From: BPJU01 sp964425225 | GTDB lineage: Bacteria; Planctomycetota; Planctomycetia; Pirellulales; Pirellulaceae | NCBI GenBank assembly: GCA_964425225.1 | Contig: CAYRMD010000011.1 | Coordinates: 1-64,000 of the forward strand | Reading direction: 5' to 3' | Length of the DNA stretch: 64,000 bases | Shown here: in pieces, positions 24,679 to 34,557 of the stretch | Position numbering within the stretch: the first letter of the stretch is position 1 | How the letters are laid out: every line of letters starts with the position of its first letter | Notes under the pieces: model-generated | Told to the model about the DNA's origin: nothing | The model's database searches: none | The model's input: only the letters and a program-made list of their open reading frames with translations | Made by a program: the position numbers and the translations under genes

Positions 24679-26943
24679 CTAACGTGTCAATCGCGGTTGA
24701 CGACCTTGTTCGATCACATCCAACAACGAGCCGAGGATTTGTTGGTTTGTCGCATCCACGGGAGCAGTTCGATTGTAGCGATCGTATTGGAGCCGAATTT
24801 CGCCGGAATTTAACAATAGTCCTCGCTGGTGCACCGCAGTGTGAAACGCTTGAGCAGCCGCCCGTCGCAAGGCTTCTGGCAAGCCCGACTGGCCGGCCAA
24901 ATCGACCAGTTGTCGTTGGGCCGCTGCCGTACCGAGAGCCCCGAGCACGGCGACAGCCTGCACGCCGTGGACGGGTGATTCGGATAACGCCAGGATCGAC
25001 GGCTCTAAGCGCATCAGTTCGAGGAAGTCGCGCTTAGGATCGGCTGCCGCAAAAGCCAACCACTCCAACAGCCCACCCGTACGCTCGACTCGCTCCTCGA
25101 CAGGCGGTGGCCTTCGCCCCGGAAGCAATTCGAGTTGATCGATCAAGGTGCGCATGGCTTCAGCGGAAAACACACGAGGAAACACAAGAACCGTAGGGTA
25201 CTCCTCCGCCCAAAGACGCCAACGCTCTAGGTCGGTGCCGTGGACCAATACGGCAAATCGCATCTGGGAACCCCTTGGCGCGGCCTGGGCCCATTGCACC
25301 GTCTCGTCAACCCCTGGTCGAGAGAGCCGGTCGACGACGAGGACAAAATCGTAGTCGGGCACGCGCGCCAGTTGTTCCAGTACCGACTTGCCATCACTGA
25401 CCAAATCCACTTCCATCCCCATTTGCCGTAACAACCCAGCCCAGATTTGGCCCTCTTCCAGGCTAGGATTACCGACCAGAGCACGGCGAGTCGGCCGGCT
25501 ATTGAGAAAATAGCCTATCAAGTCGCGCCACTGCGCACTGCCGGCAAACGGCATCGACGGTTGAATTCTCATAATTGCTTCCACGGCCGCAAATTGCACA
25601 TGTTGCTCCGGAAATTGCGTGGCTTTTATCAAGGCAGGCGTGCGACCATCCGAACTTCGTACGTGCTGCAAAGACCCGACTTGACCCAATCGGCGCGCGG
25701 CCCACGTTGCTGCACCAGCACGCCCCATCTGTAGGGCAAACTCCAAGAGTTGCTCAACCTGCGCCGCTTCAAGCGCCATATCCGCCACACCATTCGCCTC
25801 GTCAATCCGGATTCCCAAACCGTGCTCGAATTGCTGATACTCGCGACGCGCCGCTTCCACATAGAGGGCAAACCGTGATTCACCGGGGCGCAGGCCGAGT
25901 AATTGCTTGGCCCGCTGCCAGGCCAGCCAGCGCTGCCGCTGGGACGGTTGCACGCGGCGAATCACCATACGCTGCGCGGAGCTATCCCACATCCATGTGT
26001 CACGCTCTTGCTCTACGGGTGGCAGTTGGCCTGGTGTTTGCCGAAACAGCCGCCGAAAATCTTCTTCCAGCCATCGCGATAGAGCTTCCTTATGCGGCAA
26101 GGCACCCCAAGCCGTTTCGCAGAGCTGGCGAAGCGGCCCGCGCAAAGCCTCGGGCGAATCGTCCCGCAGCGCTAAGGCCCACAGCGTCAAGCGCACTTCT
26201 GGCGCGCGCAAAGCGAGCTTTACCAGCAGTTGCGACGCCGCTATGGCAAGGGGAACCTTGTCCGATTCCACAGCCGCCAACAGCAGCTCCTTAGCCGGTT
26301 CGCCACCGTCGGCGAGCAATTGTTCGATAACCTCGTGCAGCTCATGTCGATCCGGGTCCGCTAAAACCTCGAGCAATCTGGGCCAGGCATACTGATGCAC
26401 CTGAAGCAACGCGCGTAGCGCTGCGGCGCGGGTCGACGGTTCGCGACACGATTCTAACTGCTGGTCAACCCACGACGGATTCTCACCTAATTGACGTATC
26501 GCGCCCCGCACAAATTCGGCCCAACGACCTCCCTCCGGTTGGAGGCTCTCGGTTAAAGACAATTCCACGAGAAAAGCTGGACCGTACACGCGATCAATCT
26601 GGGCGGCCGCCTCGGCGTCAGTGCGCCCGTCGAGCAGCAGTTGCAAGTAATGTTTAGCCTCGGCCCATTCTCGAGCATCCACGAGGACGCGAACTGCTCG
26701 GGCTAGGTCCGTGGGAGTCTGCGGATTGGCATCACGAATGGCTGCCACTATGAGATTAGCAGGCTGCGCGGCCGGCTCTTCGGCGGGGGCAACCATCGGA
26801 GACTGTGCCAGCAAACCACCTACCGCGCCAATACCGATCGCAAAAAGACAGGCAAACGCCGCCACTATCATGCTCCCCGATGTACGGACGAACCATGGAA
26901 CGGACGGTCGGGTGGTCCGCCGCCGTGTGCTGATACAAGCCAT
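24679..26943 (-). CDS. Membrane-anchored helical-repeat (HEAT-like) protein with an embedded pseudo-receiver domain
   Basis: Starting at ATG 26943 (MACISTRRRTTRPS) the protein has 754 residues. A membrane segment (about 25-47, MIVAAFACLFAIGIGAVGGLL) follows a basic leader. Long stretches of paired helices, with phrases such as TRAAALRALLQVHQ, LAIAASQLLVKLAL and VQFAAVEAIMRIQP, suggest HEAT-type repeats. Residues about 488-608 have the alternating strand/helix pattern of a response-regulator receiver (ALVGNPSLEEGQIWAGLLRQ, YDFVLVVDRL, MRFAVLVHG, VLVFPRVFSAEAMRTLIDQL), but the phosphorylation-site Asp is not evident; this is an inference from fold pattern. The ATG lies 2 bases before the argH stop, so it probably follows argH in one operon. 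The function is unknown. Confidence 0.75.
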   Translation of the reverse strand: MACISTRRRTTRPSVPWFVRTSGSMIVAAFACLFAIGIGAVGGLLAQSPMVAPAEEPAAQPANLIVAAIRDANPQTPTDLARAVRVLVDAREWAEAKHYLQLLLDGRTDAEAAAQIDRVYGPAFLVELSLTESLQPEGGRWAEFVRGAIRQLGENPSWVDQQLESCREPSTRAAALRALLQVHQYAWPRLLEVLADPDRHELHEVIEQLLADGGEPAKELLLAAVESDKVPLAIAASQLLVKLALRAPEVRLTLWALALRDDSPEALRGPLRQLCETAWGALPHKEALSRWLEEDFRRLFRQTPGQLPPVEQERDTWMWDSSAQRMVIRRVQPSQRQRWLAWQRAKQLLGLRPGESRFALYVEAARREYQQFEHGLGIRIDEANGVADMALEAAQVEQLLEFALQMGRAGAATWAARRLGQVGSLQHVRSSDGRTPALIKATQFPEQHVQFAAVEAIMRIQPSMPFAGSAQWRDLIGYFLNSRPTRRALVGNPSLEEGQIWAGLLRQMGMEVDLVSDGKSVLEQLARVPDYDFVLVVDRLSRPGVDETVQWAQAAPRGSQMRFAVLVHGTDLERWRLWAEEYPTVLVFPRVFSAEAMRTLIDQLELLPGRRPPPVEERVERTGGLLEWLAFAAADPKRDFLELMRLEPSILALSESPVHGVQAVAVLGALGTAAAQRQLVDLAGQSGLPEALRRAAAQAFHTAVHQRGLLLNSGEIRLQYDRYNRTAPVDATNQQILGSLLDVIEQGRQPRLTR

Positions 26944-26944
26944 A

Positions 26945-28363
26945 CTATTGTGCCTCACCCGTGTCGATCCCCAAGCGCTTGCGCCACCTGGTAACTTGCT
27001 CGGCGACCTGTTCTGGAGCCGAGGAACCGTAACTGGCATACGCTCGTATCGCGCGCCGGGCCCCTAGGAACTCGTAAACATCCTGGTCCACTAAAGGATG
27101 CATTGCGCGCAGTTCCTCCAGCGGCAGTTGTTCCAACGGTACATGCCGATCCATGGCCAAGCGGACAATCTGCCCGCAGAGGTGATGTGCCGAGCGTTGC
27201 GGCACTCCCTTGCGAATGAGATACTCCATCAGTGTGGTGGCATCCAAATAGCCCTTTTCTAGCTCTTCCGCAATTCGCTCGACACGCAACTCCGCTTGTT
27301 CCACTATAATTGCCGCCAGTGCCAACGATGCCTCGATCGTGTCAAAACTCTCGAAGATCGCCTCTTTGTCCTCTTGCAAGTCCCGGTTATAGGCTAACGG
27401 CAGTCCCTTGAGCACCATCACTAGAGCCTGCAAGTTCCCGACAACTCGCCCGGCACGGGCTCGCGTAAGCTCCAGTACGTCGGGATTGATCTTCTGCGGC
27501 ATGATCGACGAACCCGTGCAAAAGGCGTCGGGTAAGCGCAAGAATCCGAACTCGTGCGTCGACCACAAAATCCATTCCTCGGCCCATCCGCTTAGGTGAA
27601 TGGCGACCAACGCTAAAACCCAAGCACTTTCCGCCACAAAATCGCGGTCACTGGAAGCATCCAAGCTATTGCTGGCTAGCTCGTCGAAACCCAATAGCCG
27701 ACAGGTCAGTTGACGATCGATTGGAAGTGACGTACCGGCAAGTGCCGCCGTGCCAAGTGGACAAATATTCACTCGGCGCCGGCAATCCGCCAACCTTTGT
27801 CGATCGCGCTCGAATTTCTCGCAGTACGCCAACCAATAATGGTTCGCCAATACGGGCTGTGCGCGCTGCAGATGCGTATAGCCGGGCAAAATAACGTCCC
27901 GATCGCGATCGCATCGCCGGACAAAAGCACACTGGAGCCGAGCCAACCCTTGGTCGACCCGGTCCAAGGCGTCACGGATCCACAAACGCAATGCAGTGGA
28001 GACCTGATCATTGCGACTGCGGGCCGTGTGCAGTTTGCGTCCCAAGTCACCCAGGCGCTGAACCAACGCCTGCTCGATATGCATATGGATGTCTTCCCAT
28101 TCGGGACGCATTCGAAATGGGCTGCTTACGTCGCCCGATAGATATGCATCAATCTCCCCGCGGATGCTCTCTAAAGCCTCGACAATCTGCTGAGCTTCCT
28201 GTTCAGTCAGCAAGCCCACCGATGCCAACATTCGGGCGTGCGCCTTGGATGCTTCGATATCATGAGCGTACAGCCGATAGTCGTAATGAATACTCGCAGT
28301 GAACTTCTCAACCCGCGGGTCGGTGGCCGACTGAAAAACTCCGGATCGTGACGGCGTACTCAA
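26945..28363 (-). CDS. argH: Argininosuccinate lyase
   Basis: The 472-residue enzyme cleaves argininosuccinate to arginine and fumarate, the last step of arginine synthesis. The family signature GSSIMPQKINPDV is at 284-296, with the catalytic Ser in the mobile loop. TARSRNDQVSTALRLW (about 113-128) and PGYTHLQRAQPV (160-171, catalytic His) are intact. Length and order of motifs are standard. No other arginine genes are adjacent. The downstream HEAT-like gene starts 2 bases from its stop, implying co-transcription. Confidence 0.97.
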   Translation of the reverse strand: MSTPSRSGVFQSATDPRVEKFTASIHYDYRLYAHDIEASKAHARMLASVGLLTEQEAQQIVEALESIRGEIDAYLSGDVSSPFRMRPEWEDIHMHIEQALVQRLGDLGRKLHTARSRNDQVSTALRLWIRDALDRVDQGLARLQCAFVRRCDRDRDVILPGYTHLQRAQPVLANHYWLAYCEKFERDRQRLADCRRRVNICPLGTAALAGTSLPIDRQLTCRLLGFDELASNSLDASSDRDFVAESAWVLALVAIHLSGWAEEWILWSTHEFGFLRLPDAFCTGSSIMPQKINPDVLELTRARAGRVVGNLQALVMVLKGLPLAYNRDLQEDKEAIFESFDTIEASLALAAIIVEQAELRVERIAEELEKGYLDATTLMEYLIRKGVPQRSAHHLCGQIVRLAMDRHVPLEQLPLEELRAMHPLVDQDVYEFLGARRAIRAYASYGSSAPEQVAEQVTRWRKRLGIDTGEAQ

Positions 28364-29204
28364 TCTCGCTACCTGTCTAATAAGCCGTGATTCGCGCTAT
28401 GGGACTCCCAACCTAAAGACATTAGGGCAAGCACTACCAGCCCACAGCAAATATGCCATGCTACGCGCGGGGCGAGCCGATGTCAACGCTAAGCCTTCGA
28501 TAGTTACCACACGGCTAGCAGTCCCGGGCAATCTTGCCACGTTTGCGGCTCGTTGGTCAGTCGAGCCAACATCTTGACTCGACACGGCCATCTGACGGAG
28601 CGTTCGGCATCGCGAACCATGCAAGGCAAAGGCACAATAAAGGAAAAACGAAGCACGAAATTGTGTCGTTGCATCGTGGTATCGTTCCGTGGCCAGCGTG
28701 CCGCAGGACGCGCTCGTTTACCCAGTCGTTTTTGCCTTTTGGCCAAGACAAGCTCGAAACACACCCACCCGATCGGTTCATTCGATGGAAAAGACTTGGG
28801 CGCTGTTAGGCTACACAAAGGGCGCCTTAAAACTGTCTTCGCGACGTGGCGCCTTCGCGGCTATGCGTTGATCCATTCGAGGTGAACTCCGCGGTAGCGG
28901 GGAAACATCGCGCTTTAAGCCAGTAGACCGATTGCGTCGCCGCCCAAATTGCAAATACGGTTTGCGCGCCGACACAATATTGCGTCTGCTCATAAAGGCT
29001 AGTAGTGGACACGAACTGTTGTATAAGATTTGGTACGACGGCGGGTAGCCAGGAGATTGCCGAGCTTTCTTGTCCCAAGACTGTTGTAAAGCGGCACATC
29101 TGGGTACGATCATGGTATGGAGTCGTTGTACGATAACGGTTCGGATGCATCGGCTGTCATGCGATACGAGTGTTCCATACGAATAATGCCAGTTGAGGGC
29201 AAAC
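28364..29204. other. Divergent intergenic gap (argH / ftsH) with a module C copy
   Basis: The segment 28837-28878 (GTGGCGCCTTCGCGG..ATGCGTTGATCCATTC) is a reverse-orientation module C resembling 4645-4674. GCAAGGCAAAGGCACAATAAAGG near 28618-28640 may be a second worn copy. The rest of the 840 bases, which should hold the argH and ftsH promoters, shows no clear promoter or gene. Confidence 0.45.
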
Positions 29205-31244
29205 ATGCAGGAGTCTGACGGTCAAAAGCGGCCTGCAACGGATTCCGACCAGCGAACGGGGCGGACGCCACCGGCATGGTGGATTCTGCCTTTGGTCATC
29301 GTGGCGCTGGTGGGCTTTCTTCTCATGCGGATGGGGCCTGAGCGGTCGGAAATTCCGTATTGGTATTTCCTGGAGCAGTTGGAAAAAGGCAATATCCAAT
29401 ATTTGGAATTGTCGGACACCGCGGCCGACGGATTGTTTAAAGAGCCGCCGATGGCTCCCATTACGTTTAATAGCAAAGGCGAGCTGGTGCAGCCTCGAAC
29501 GGATGCCCAAGGGCAACCGGTTCGGCTCAAGAAGCATTTTCGGGTCAATTTACCTCGCAATAATACGGACGAACTCGGCCGACTTACGGCGACGTTGCAG
29601 GAAAAGCATGTGCCGTACGCCATTGCAGCACCCGATAGCTCGATGCTCTTACTGTACAGTTTAGTGTGGGCTGCCCCGTTAGTCTTGGCGCTATTGATTT
29701 GGCTATCGTTTCGCCGTACCCGGGATCAGCTTCTTGGAGGAGGTTTTCTCTCGGGGTTTACCAAGAGTCCCGCACGCCGGTACGAGGCTTCTCGTCAGCG
29801 AGTAACCTTCGACGATGTGGCGGGGCTCGAAGGCGTTAAGGCTGATTTGCAAGAGATTGTCGACTATTTGAAGAATCCTCAGAAGTTCCAAAGACTCGGT
29901 GGGCGAGTTCCGAAAGGCGTGCTGTTGAATGGTCCTCCGGGTACCGGCAAGACCTTGTTAGCGCGCGCCGTGGCAGGTGAAGCCGGCGTACCCTTTTTTT
30001 CCGTCAGTGGGAGCGAATTTATCCAGATGTTTGTCGGTGTGGGCGCCAGTCGGGTGCGGGATCTATTTCGCACCGCCAAAGAAGTGGCTCCCTCGATCAT
30101 CTTTATCGATGAAATCGACGCGGTGGGTCGCCAGCGGGGTGCCGGATTGGGAGGTGGTCACGACGAACGGGAGCAAACACTAAACCAGATTTTGAGTGAA
30201 ATGGACGGCTTTACTCAGACCGATTCTGTGATCGTTATGGCGGCTACGAACCGTCCCGACGTGCTCGATCCGGCCTTGCTGCGTCCGGGTCGTTTTGACC
30301 GGCACATTACGGTAGGTCGGCCTACGCAACGCGGACGGCTTGAGATCTTCAAAGTGCATGTTCGCGACGTGCCGCTGGCGGACGACGTCGATCTGGAAAA
30401 ATTGGCGGCCAGCACCATCGGGCTCACCGGCGCCGACATTCGAAACATTGTCAACGAAGCAGCTCTCTGGGCAGCGCGTCAGGACAAGCTTCGGGTCGAC
30501 ATGTCGGATTTCGAGTACGCGCGCGACAAGGTGCTCATGGGGGCCCTACGCGAAGAGGTGCTTACCGACCGGGAAAAAGAACGAACCGCATACCATGAAG
30601 CCGGACATACTCTAACCGCATGGAAACTGCCCGCTGCCCATCGGGTTCATAAGGTCACCATTATTCCGCGCGGCCGTGCTTTGGGCGTTACGCAGATCTT
30701 GCCGGTCGACGAGCGGCTGAATCGTGCGGAGCGCGAGCTGCGCGACCAATTGGTCGTGGGACTCGGTGGCCGTGCTGCTGAAAAGCTGGTGTATCAAGAG
30801 ACCTCGATAGGTGCCGAGGACGATCTGGAACGGGTCACCCGCCTGGCACGTCACATGGTAGCGCATTGGGGAATGAGTGACCGGTTAGGACCCGTGAGTT
30901 ACAAAATCACCGAAGAAGACCCCTTTTTGGGCCGCGAAATCCATCAACAGCGACAGTTCAGCGAGCATACGATGGAGCTGATCGATGAGGAAGTGGCGCG
31001 GATTTTGTCCGAGGCGGACCAGCGGGCCACTGAATTGCTCCGCACGTATCGGGACCAATTGGATGCACTGGCACGAGCCCTCATGGAAAAAGAGGAATTG
31101 GAAGAAGCCGAGATTGCGGCGATTCTCGGACCACCTGCCCATCACGTGTCGACCTCATCTGATGTTCCTTCCCAATCCGATGGCCGCCCGATGGGACCCA
31201 AACCGGTCGGTTCGTTGAGCCCAGCCAGACGGGAGGAATCATGA
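29205..31244 (+). CDS. ftsH: ATP-dependent zinc metalloprotease FtsH
   Basis: From ATG 29205, preceded by GAGGG with 5 bases of spacing, the protein has 679 residues. It has two membrane helices (about 26-42 and 148-168) flanking a periplasmic-side domain, then an AAA+ domain with Walker A GPPGTGKT (243-250), Walker B IIFIDEIDAVGRQRG and the second region of homology ATNRPDVLDPALLRPGRFD. The zinc site is HEAGH at 464-468. FtsH is a membrane hexamer that degrades membrane and short-lived soluble proteins. An in-frame TTG four codons upstream is less likely because the ribosome site lies inside it. Its stop overlaps the rsgA start as ATGA. Confidence 0.97.
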   Translation: MQESDGQKRPATDSDQRTGRTPPAWWILPLVIVALVGFLLMRMGPERSEIPYWYFLEQLEKGNIQYLELSDTAADGLFKEPPMAPITFNSKGELVQPRTDAQGQPVRLKKHFRVNLPRNNTDELGRLTATLQEKHVPYAIAAPDSSMLLLYSLVWAAPLVLALLIWLSFRRTRDQLLGGGFLSGFTKSPARRYEASRQRVTFDDVAGLEGVKADLQEIVDYLKNPQKFQRLGGRVPKGVLLNGPPGTGKTLLARAVAGEAGVPFFSVSGSEFIQMFVGVGASRVRDLFRTAKEVAPSIIFIDEIDAVGRQRGAGLGGGHDEREQTLNQILSEMDGFTQTDSVIVMAATNRPDVLDPALLRPGRFDRHITVGRPTQRGRLEIFKVHVRDVPLADDVDLEKLAASTIGLTGADIRNIVNEAALWAARQDKLRVDMSDFEYARDKVLMGALREEVLTDREKERTAYHEAGHTLTAWKLPAAHRVHKVTIIPRGRALGVTQILPVDERLNRAERELRDQLVVGLGGRAAEKLVYQETSIGAEDDLERVTRLARHMVAHWGMSDRLGPVSYKITEEDPFLGREIHQQRQFSEHTMELIDEEVARILSEADQRATELLRTYRDQLDALARALMEKEELEEAEIAAILGPPAHHVSTSSDVPSQSDGRPMGPKPVGSLSPARREES

Positions 31245-32389
31245 GCCGACGGGACCACGGCGACTCACGCAAGAAAAAAAAGTTACGTGCACAGTTCCGC
31301 AAGGAATATGACGAGCGTCGCCGACAAACCGATTGGACGCGCCCATTTCGCACCGAGCAGCTCGATGAGGACCAGATCCTCAACCAAGAACGGATCGGCT
31401 CCCGGGCTGACTACGTGCGAAAACGTACCGTACTCGGTACGCCGCTGGACGAGTCCTCGGGGGGCCTACCTGTTCAATTGGAAGTCGACGAAAGTCAATG
31501 CCTGCGGGGAAGAGTGCTCAGTGTTCATGGATTGATCAGCGATGTGTTGGCAGAGGATGGGCGCCGGTTCCAATGTGCTACCCGCCGATTGCTTCGCACG
31601 CTGGCTAGTGATGAGCGGCATGTGGTGGCCGCCGGCGATGAGGTGCTGTTCCGCCCGGCAACCGGCAATACCGGTGTCATTGAGCGGATCGAACCGAGAC
31701 GAACCGTGTTGTGCCGCGAAAACAAAGGACAAAAACAGGTCATCGTGGCCAATGTCGATCAATTGATCGCCGTGGCGAGTGTGGCTGAACCAGAGCTTAA
31801 GCCAAATCTGATAGACCGCTTCCTGGTCACAGCCGAACGTTATGGACTGCAACCCGTCATCTGTATTAATAAGGTGGATCTGTGTGACCCGGCTGATCTG
31901 CAACCGTTTCTCGGTATCTATGCCCAATTGGGTTATCCGGTCCTGGCCGTTTCCGCGCTCAGCGGGTGGGGCCTCGAGCGGCTGCGGCGAATCCTTGTGG
32001 GAAAAGCGTCCGTAGTAGCCGGTCAAAGCGGAGTCGGCAAATCGTCACTGCTTAATGCCTTGGAACCAGGACTGAGTTTGCCCGTCCAACCTGTTAGCGA
32101 GGAGACGCACAAAGGCCGCCACACGACCACAACCGCCCAGTGGATTCCCCTGCAATGCGGAGGGTTCGTCGTCGATACACCCGGCATCCGGCAATTCCAA
32201 CTCTGGAACATCGCACCCGATGAATTAGCCGACTTGTTTCCGGAATTCCGTCCCTACGTCGACCGATGCCGCTACCCGGATTGTTCCCATCGACACGAAG
32301 ACCACTGCGCTGTAAAGGACGCGGTGGCCGACGGCCGCATCGATTTGCGCCGCTACGAAAGTTATTGCCACATCTACACGGGTGACTAA
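31241..32389 (+). CDS. rsgA: Ribosome small-subunit-dependent GTPase RsgA
   Basis: The 382-residue protein is a circularly permuted GTPase that assists late 30S maturation. Motif order confirms the permutation: NKVDLC (G4, about 209) comes before GQSGVGKSS (G1, 261-269), then DTPGIRQF (G3). An OB-fold precedes the GTPase domain and a zinc site follows, CRYPDCSHRHEDHC. The N-terminus has a basic extension of about 60 residues (SRKKKKLRAQFRKEYDERRRQ) longer than usual and likely RNA-binding. The start is coupled to ftsH through an ATGA overlap. RsgA is not usually paired with ftsH, so the operon is mildly unusual. Confidence 0.95.
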   Translation: MSRRDHGDSRKKKKLRAQFRKEYDERRRQTDWTRPFRTEQLDEDQILNQERIGSRADYVRKRTVLGTPLDESSGGLPVQLEVDESQCLRGRVLSVHGLISDVLAEDGRRFQCATRRLLRTLASDERHVVAAGDEVLFRPATGNTGVIERIEPRRTVLCRENKGQKQVIVANVDQLIAVASVAEPELKPNLIDRFLVTAERYGLQPVICINKVDLCDPADLQPFLGIYAQLGYPVLAVSALSGWGLERLRRILVGKASVVAGQSGVGKSSLLNALEPGLSLPVQPVSEETHKGRHTTTTAQWIPLQCGGFVVDTPGIRQFQLWNIAPDELADLFPEFRPYVDRCRYPDCSHRHEDHCAVKDAVADGRIDLRRYESYCHIYTGD

Positions 32390-32390
32390 A

Positions 32391-32412
32391 TTAACAACCC
32401 TTTGGCTGTTAA
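32391..32412 (+). terminator. Hairpin directly after rsgA
   Basis: TTAACA-ACC-CTTT-GGC-TGTTAA folds into about 8 base pairs with one mismatch and begins one base after the rsgA stop. It lacks a T-run, so it is only a possible terminator or transcript-end structure for the ftsH-rsgA unit. Confidence 0.35.
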
Positions 32413-32649
32413 TAAGTATTGGCTAACACCGCGGGCTTCTTGCCCAGAGCTGTGAGGTTATCGAATGGCTTCGGCGCACAGGATCCTTTGCAACGGTACG
32501 TACTGTCCACACTGAGCCTTGTACTCCCATTTCGCCGATACCCCAGCTAAAATGTCAGGCAATTCCTGCTAAGGAAAAGGTTGACCAGATGGTCTTGTGA
32601 TTGAATCGACTGGTGGTGTCATCTGCCGTCATCTTTCGGGAGTCCGCAA

Positions 32650-34506
32650 ATGAGACGCGCCGTGTTACTCGCTTGGTCGTGGGGCTTCTTGGTTCTGGCC
32701 GGTGGCTACGCGGTTCTTTTTTCTCAGTTGGCGCGGGGTGAAACCTCGGCTCTGCACCGTCTACAAGAGTACGTTCAATACCTGGCATCAGACGAATTGG
32801 AAGGGCGAGGACCGGGGACGGAAGGACTCCAAAAAGCCGCGGATTATATCCGCAACGAATTCCAGCAACTCGGATTGAAGAGTGCAGTGCCAGACGGTAC
32901 GTATTTTCAACCCTTTGACGTTTCGCTCGGAGAATCTCCTGTTGCCGCGGAAACTTTTCTGGTCTTGCAGTCGCCCGACGGGGAACAGATATCCCTGGAA
33001 CTGGGCAAACAGTTCGTGCCGTATTATACGGGCATCGATGCCACGGTAACGGCTCCCGTAATATTTGTGGGTTATGGTATTTCAGCACCCGATCTTCAAT
33101 ATGATGATTACCAGAATACCGACGTTTCCGGTAAGGTCGTGCTTCTGATCCGCCGAGAGCCGCAGCAGGAAAAAGCGGACAGTCGATTTGATGGCCGGAA
33201 CACGACGCCTCACGCGTATATCGTCAACAAATTGAAGCAGGCTTCTGATCATAAGGCCGCAGCCGTCTTGCTCGTCAATGATCCCCTGACGGTACGTAAA
33301 GAAAAAGCAGACGCTTTCCTGCCGTCCAATCCAGGTGTGCGGAATGCCAAGATTCCTTTTGCTATGCTTCAAATCGAGTTGGCGGATCGCATCTTGTCAC
33401 GAACGCCCCTGGTCGTCGACCAGCAAACTTTGCGCTCGCTAGAACAGGTGGAAGCCTACATCGACGAACGCTTGCAACCGGTATCGCAAGAACTGGTCGG
33501 TTGGTCGGCAAAATTGCAGTTCCGCTTTGCTCGGCAAACGGTCCGTGTGGTAAACGTCGTGGGGGTTTTAGAGCCGGCAGATCCGTCGATTCAGGAGACA
33601 ATCGTCATCGGCGCTCATTATGATCACTTAGGGCATGGCGGGTTCGGCTCGCGTCGCCCCAATTCTCGCGAGATTCATAACGGGGCTGACGACAACGCAT
33701 CGGGAACAGCCGCTTTGCTGGAGCTGGCGCGTCGTTTTAGTGCACGCCCCGCCAAACCCACACGCCGCATCGTTTTCGCAGCCTTCAGTGCCGAAGAACG
33801 TGGTCTTCTGGGAAGCAACTACTACGTCAACAATCCGCTGTTCCCGTTGGAAAACACCGTGGCGATGGTCAATTTCGATATGATCGGCAGCCTGCGGAAT
33901 AATCAGCTAGAAGTACATGGTATTGGCAGCGGCAAGGGTTTCGAGACTTTGGTCGATCAGGCGGCCAGCAGTATCGACTTGTCGATCAAGAAAATCCCGG
34001 GTGTCATGGCCGCCAGTGACCACTTCAGCTTTTATCGTCAAAAGATCCCGGTCGTGTTCTTCTTTACCGGACTTACCGACACGTATCACACACCCGATGA
34101 CGACGTCGAGCGTTTGAACTTCGAAGGGATGGTTAAGATCGTAGACTACGCGGAAAAATTCTTAGAGCTGCTCGTGGATCATCCGGAGCGGATTGCCTAT
34201 GCCGAAGCTCCCCAGACGGCTCGCCGTCGCGGGATGTCCTCGTTAGGGATAGTGCCCGATTATGCGGCGGAGGTTTCGGGGGTGCGAGTTGCATCGGTTC
34301 GCCCGGACAGCCCGGCCGCTCGAGCCGGTATTCAATCCGGAGATGTCATCCTAAAGATTGCCGACACAGCCATCACCAATCTGGAAGGATTGGCCGATGC
34401 GTTACGGCGTCACCGGCCGGGGGAAACCGTCTCCATAACAATCCTCCGCGAGGAAACAGAACTCGAGCTTAAAGTGCAACTTGCAGCTCCCGGGAACCCC
34501 TCCTGA
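32650..34506 (+). CDS. Secreted M28 family peptidase with PA and PDZ domains
   Basis: The 618-residue protein has a signal sequence (about 5-28). A PA (protease-associated) insert covers about 130-230 (VIFVGYGISAPDLQYDDY, GKVVLLIRREP). The M28 zinc aminopeptidase core carries all metal and catalytic motifs: GAHYDHLG, GADDNASG, SAEERGLLGS, NFDMIG and the final His in TYHTPDDD. A C-terminal PDZ domain follows (about 515-605, GVRVASVRPDSPAARAGIQSGDVILKI). M28 enzymes remove N-terminal residues from peptides; here it probably acts outside the cytoplasm. It precedes lutABC by 51 bases but is not obviously related in function. Confidence 0.93.
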   Translation: MRRAVLLAWSWGFLVLAGGYAVLFSQLARGETSALHRLQEYVQYLASDELEGRGPGTEGLQKAADYIRNEFQQLGLKSAVPDGTYFQPFDVSLGESPVAAETFLVLQSPDGEQISLELGKQFVPYYTGIDATVTAPVIFVGYGISAPDLQYDDYQNTDVSGKVVLLIRREPQQEKADSRFDGRNTTPHAYIVNKLKQASDHKAAAVLLVNDPLTVRKEKADAFLPSNPGVRNAKIPFAMLQIELADRILSRTPLVVDQQTLRSLEQVEAYIDERLQPVSQELVGWSAKLQFRFARQTVRVVNVVGVLEPADPSIQETIVIGAHYDHLGHGGFGSRRPNSREIHNGADDNASGTAALLELARRFSARPAKPTRRIVFAAFSAEERGLLGSNYYVNNPLFPLENTVAMVNFDMIGSLRNNQLEVHGIGSGKGFETLVDQAASSIDLSIKKIPGVMAASDHFSFYRQKIPVVFFFTGLTDTYHTPDDDVERLNFEGMVKIVDYAEKFLELLVDHPERIAYAEAPQTARRRGMSSLGIVPDYAAEVSGVRVASVRPDSPAARAGIQSGDVILKIADTAITNLEGLADALRRHRPGETVSITILREETELELKVQLAAPGNPS

Positions 34507-34557
34507 CTCGAAGGCCAAGCCTGGTATCATTCAACGCGGGGCTTACTGCGTAGCTCG

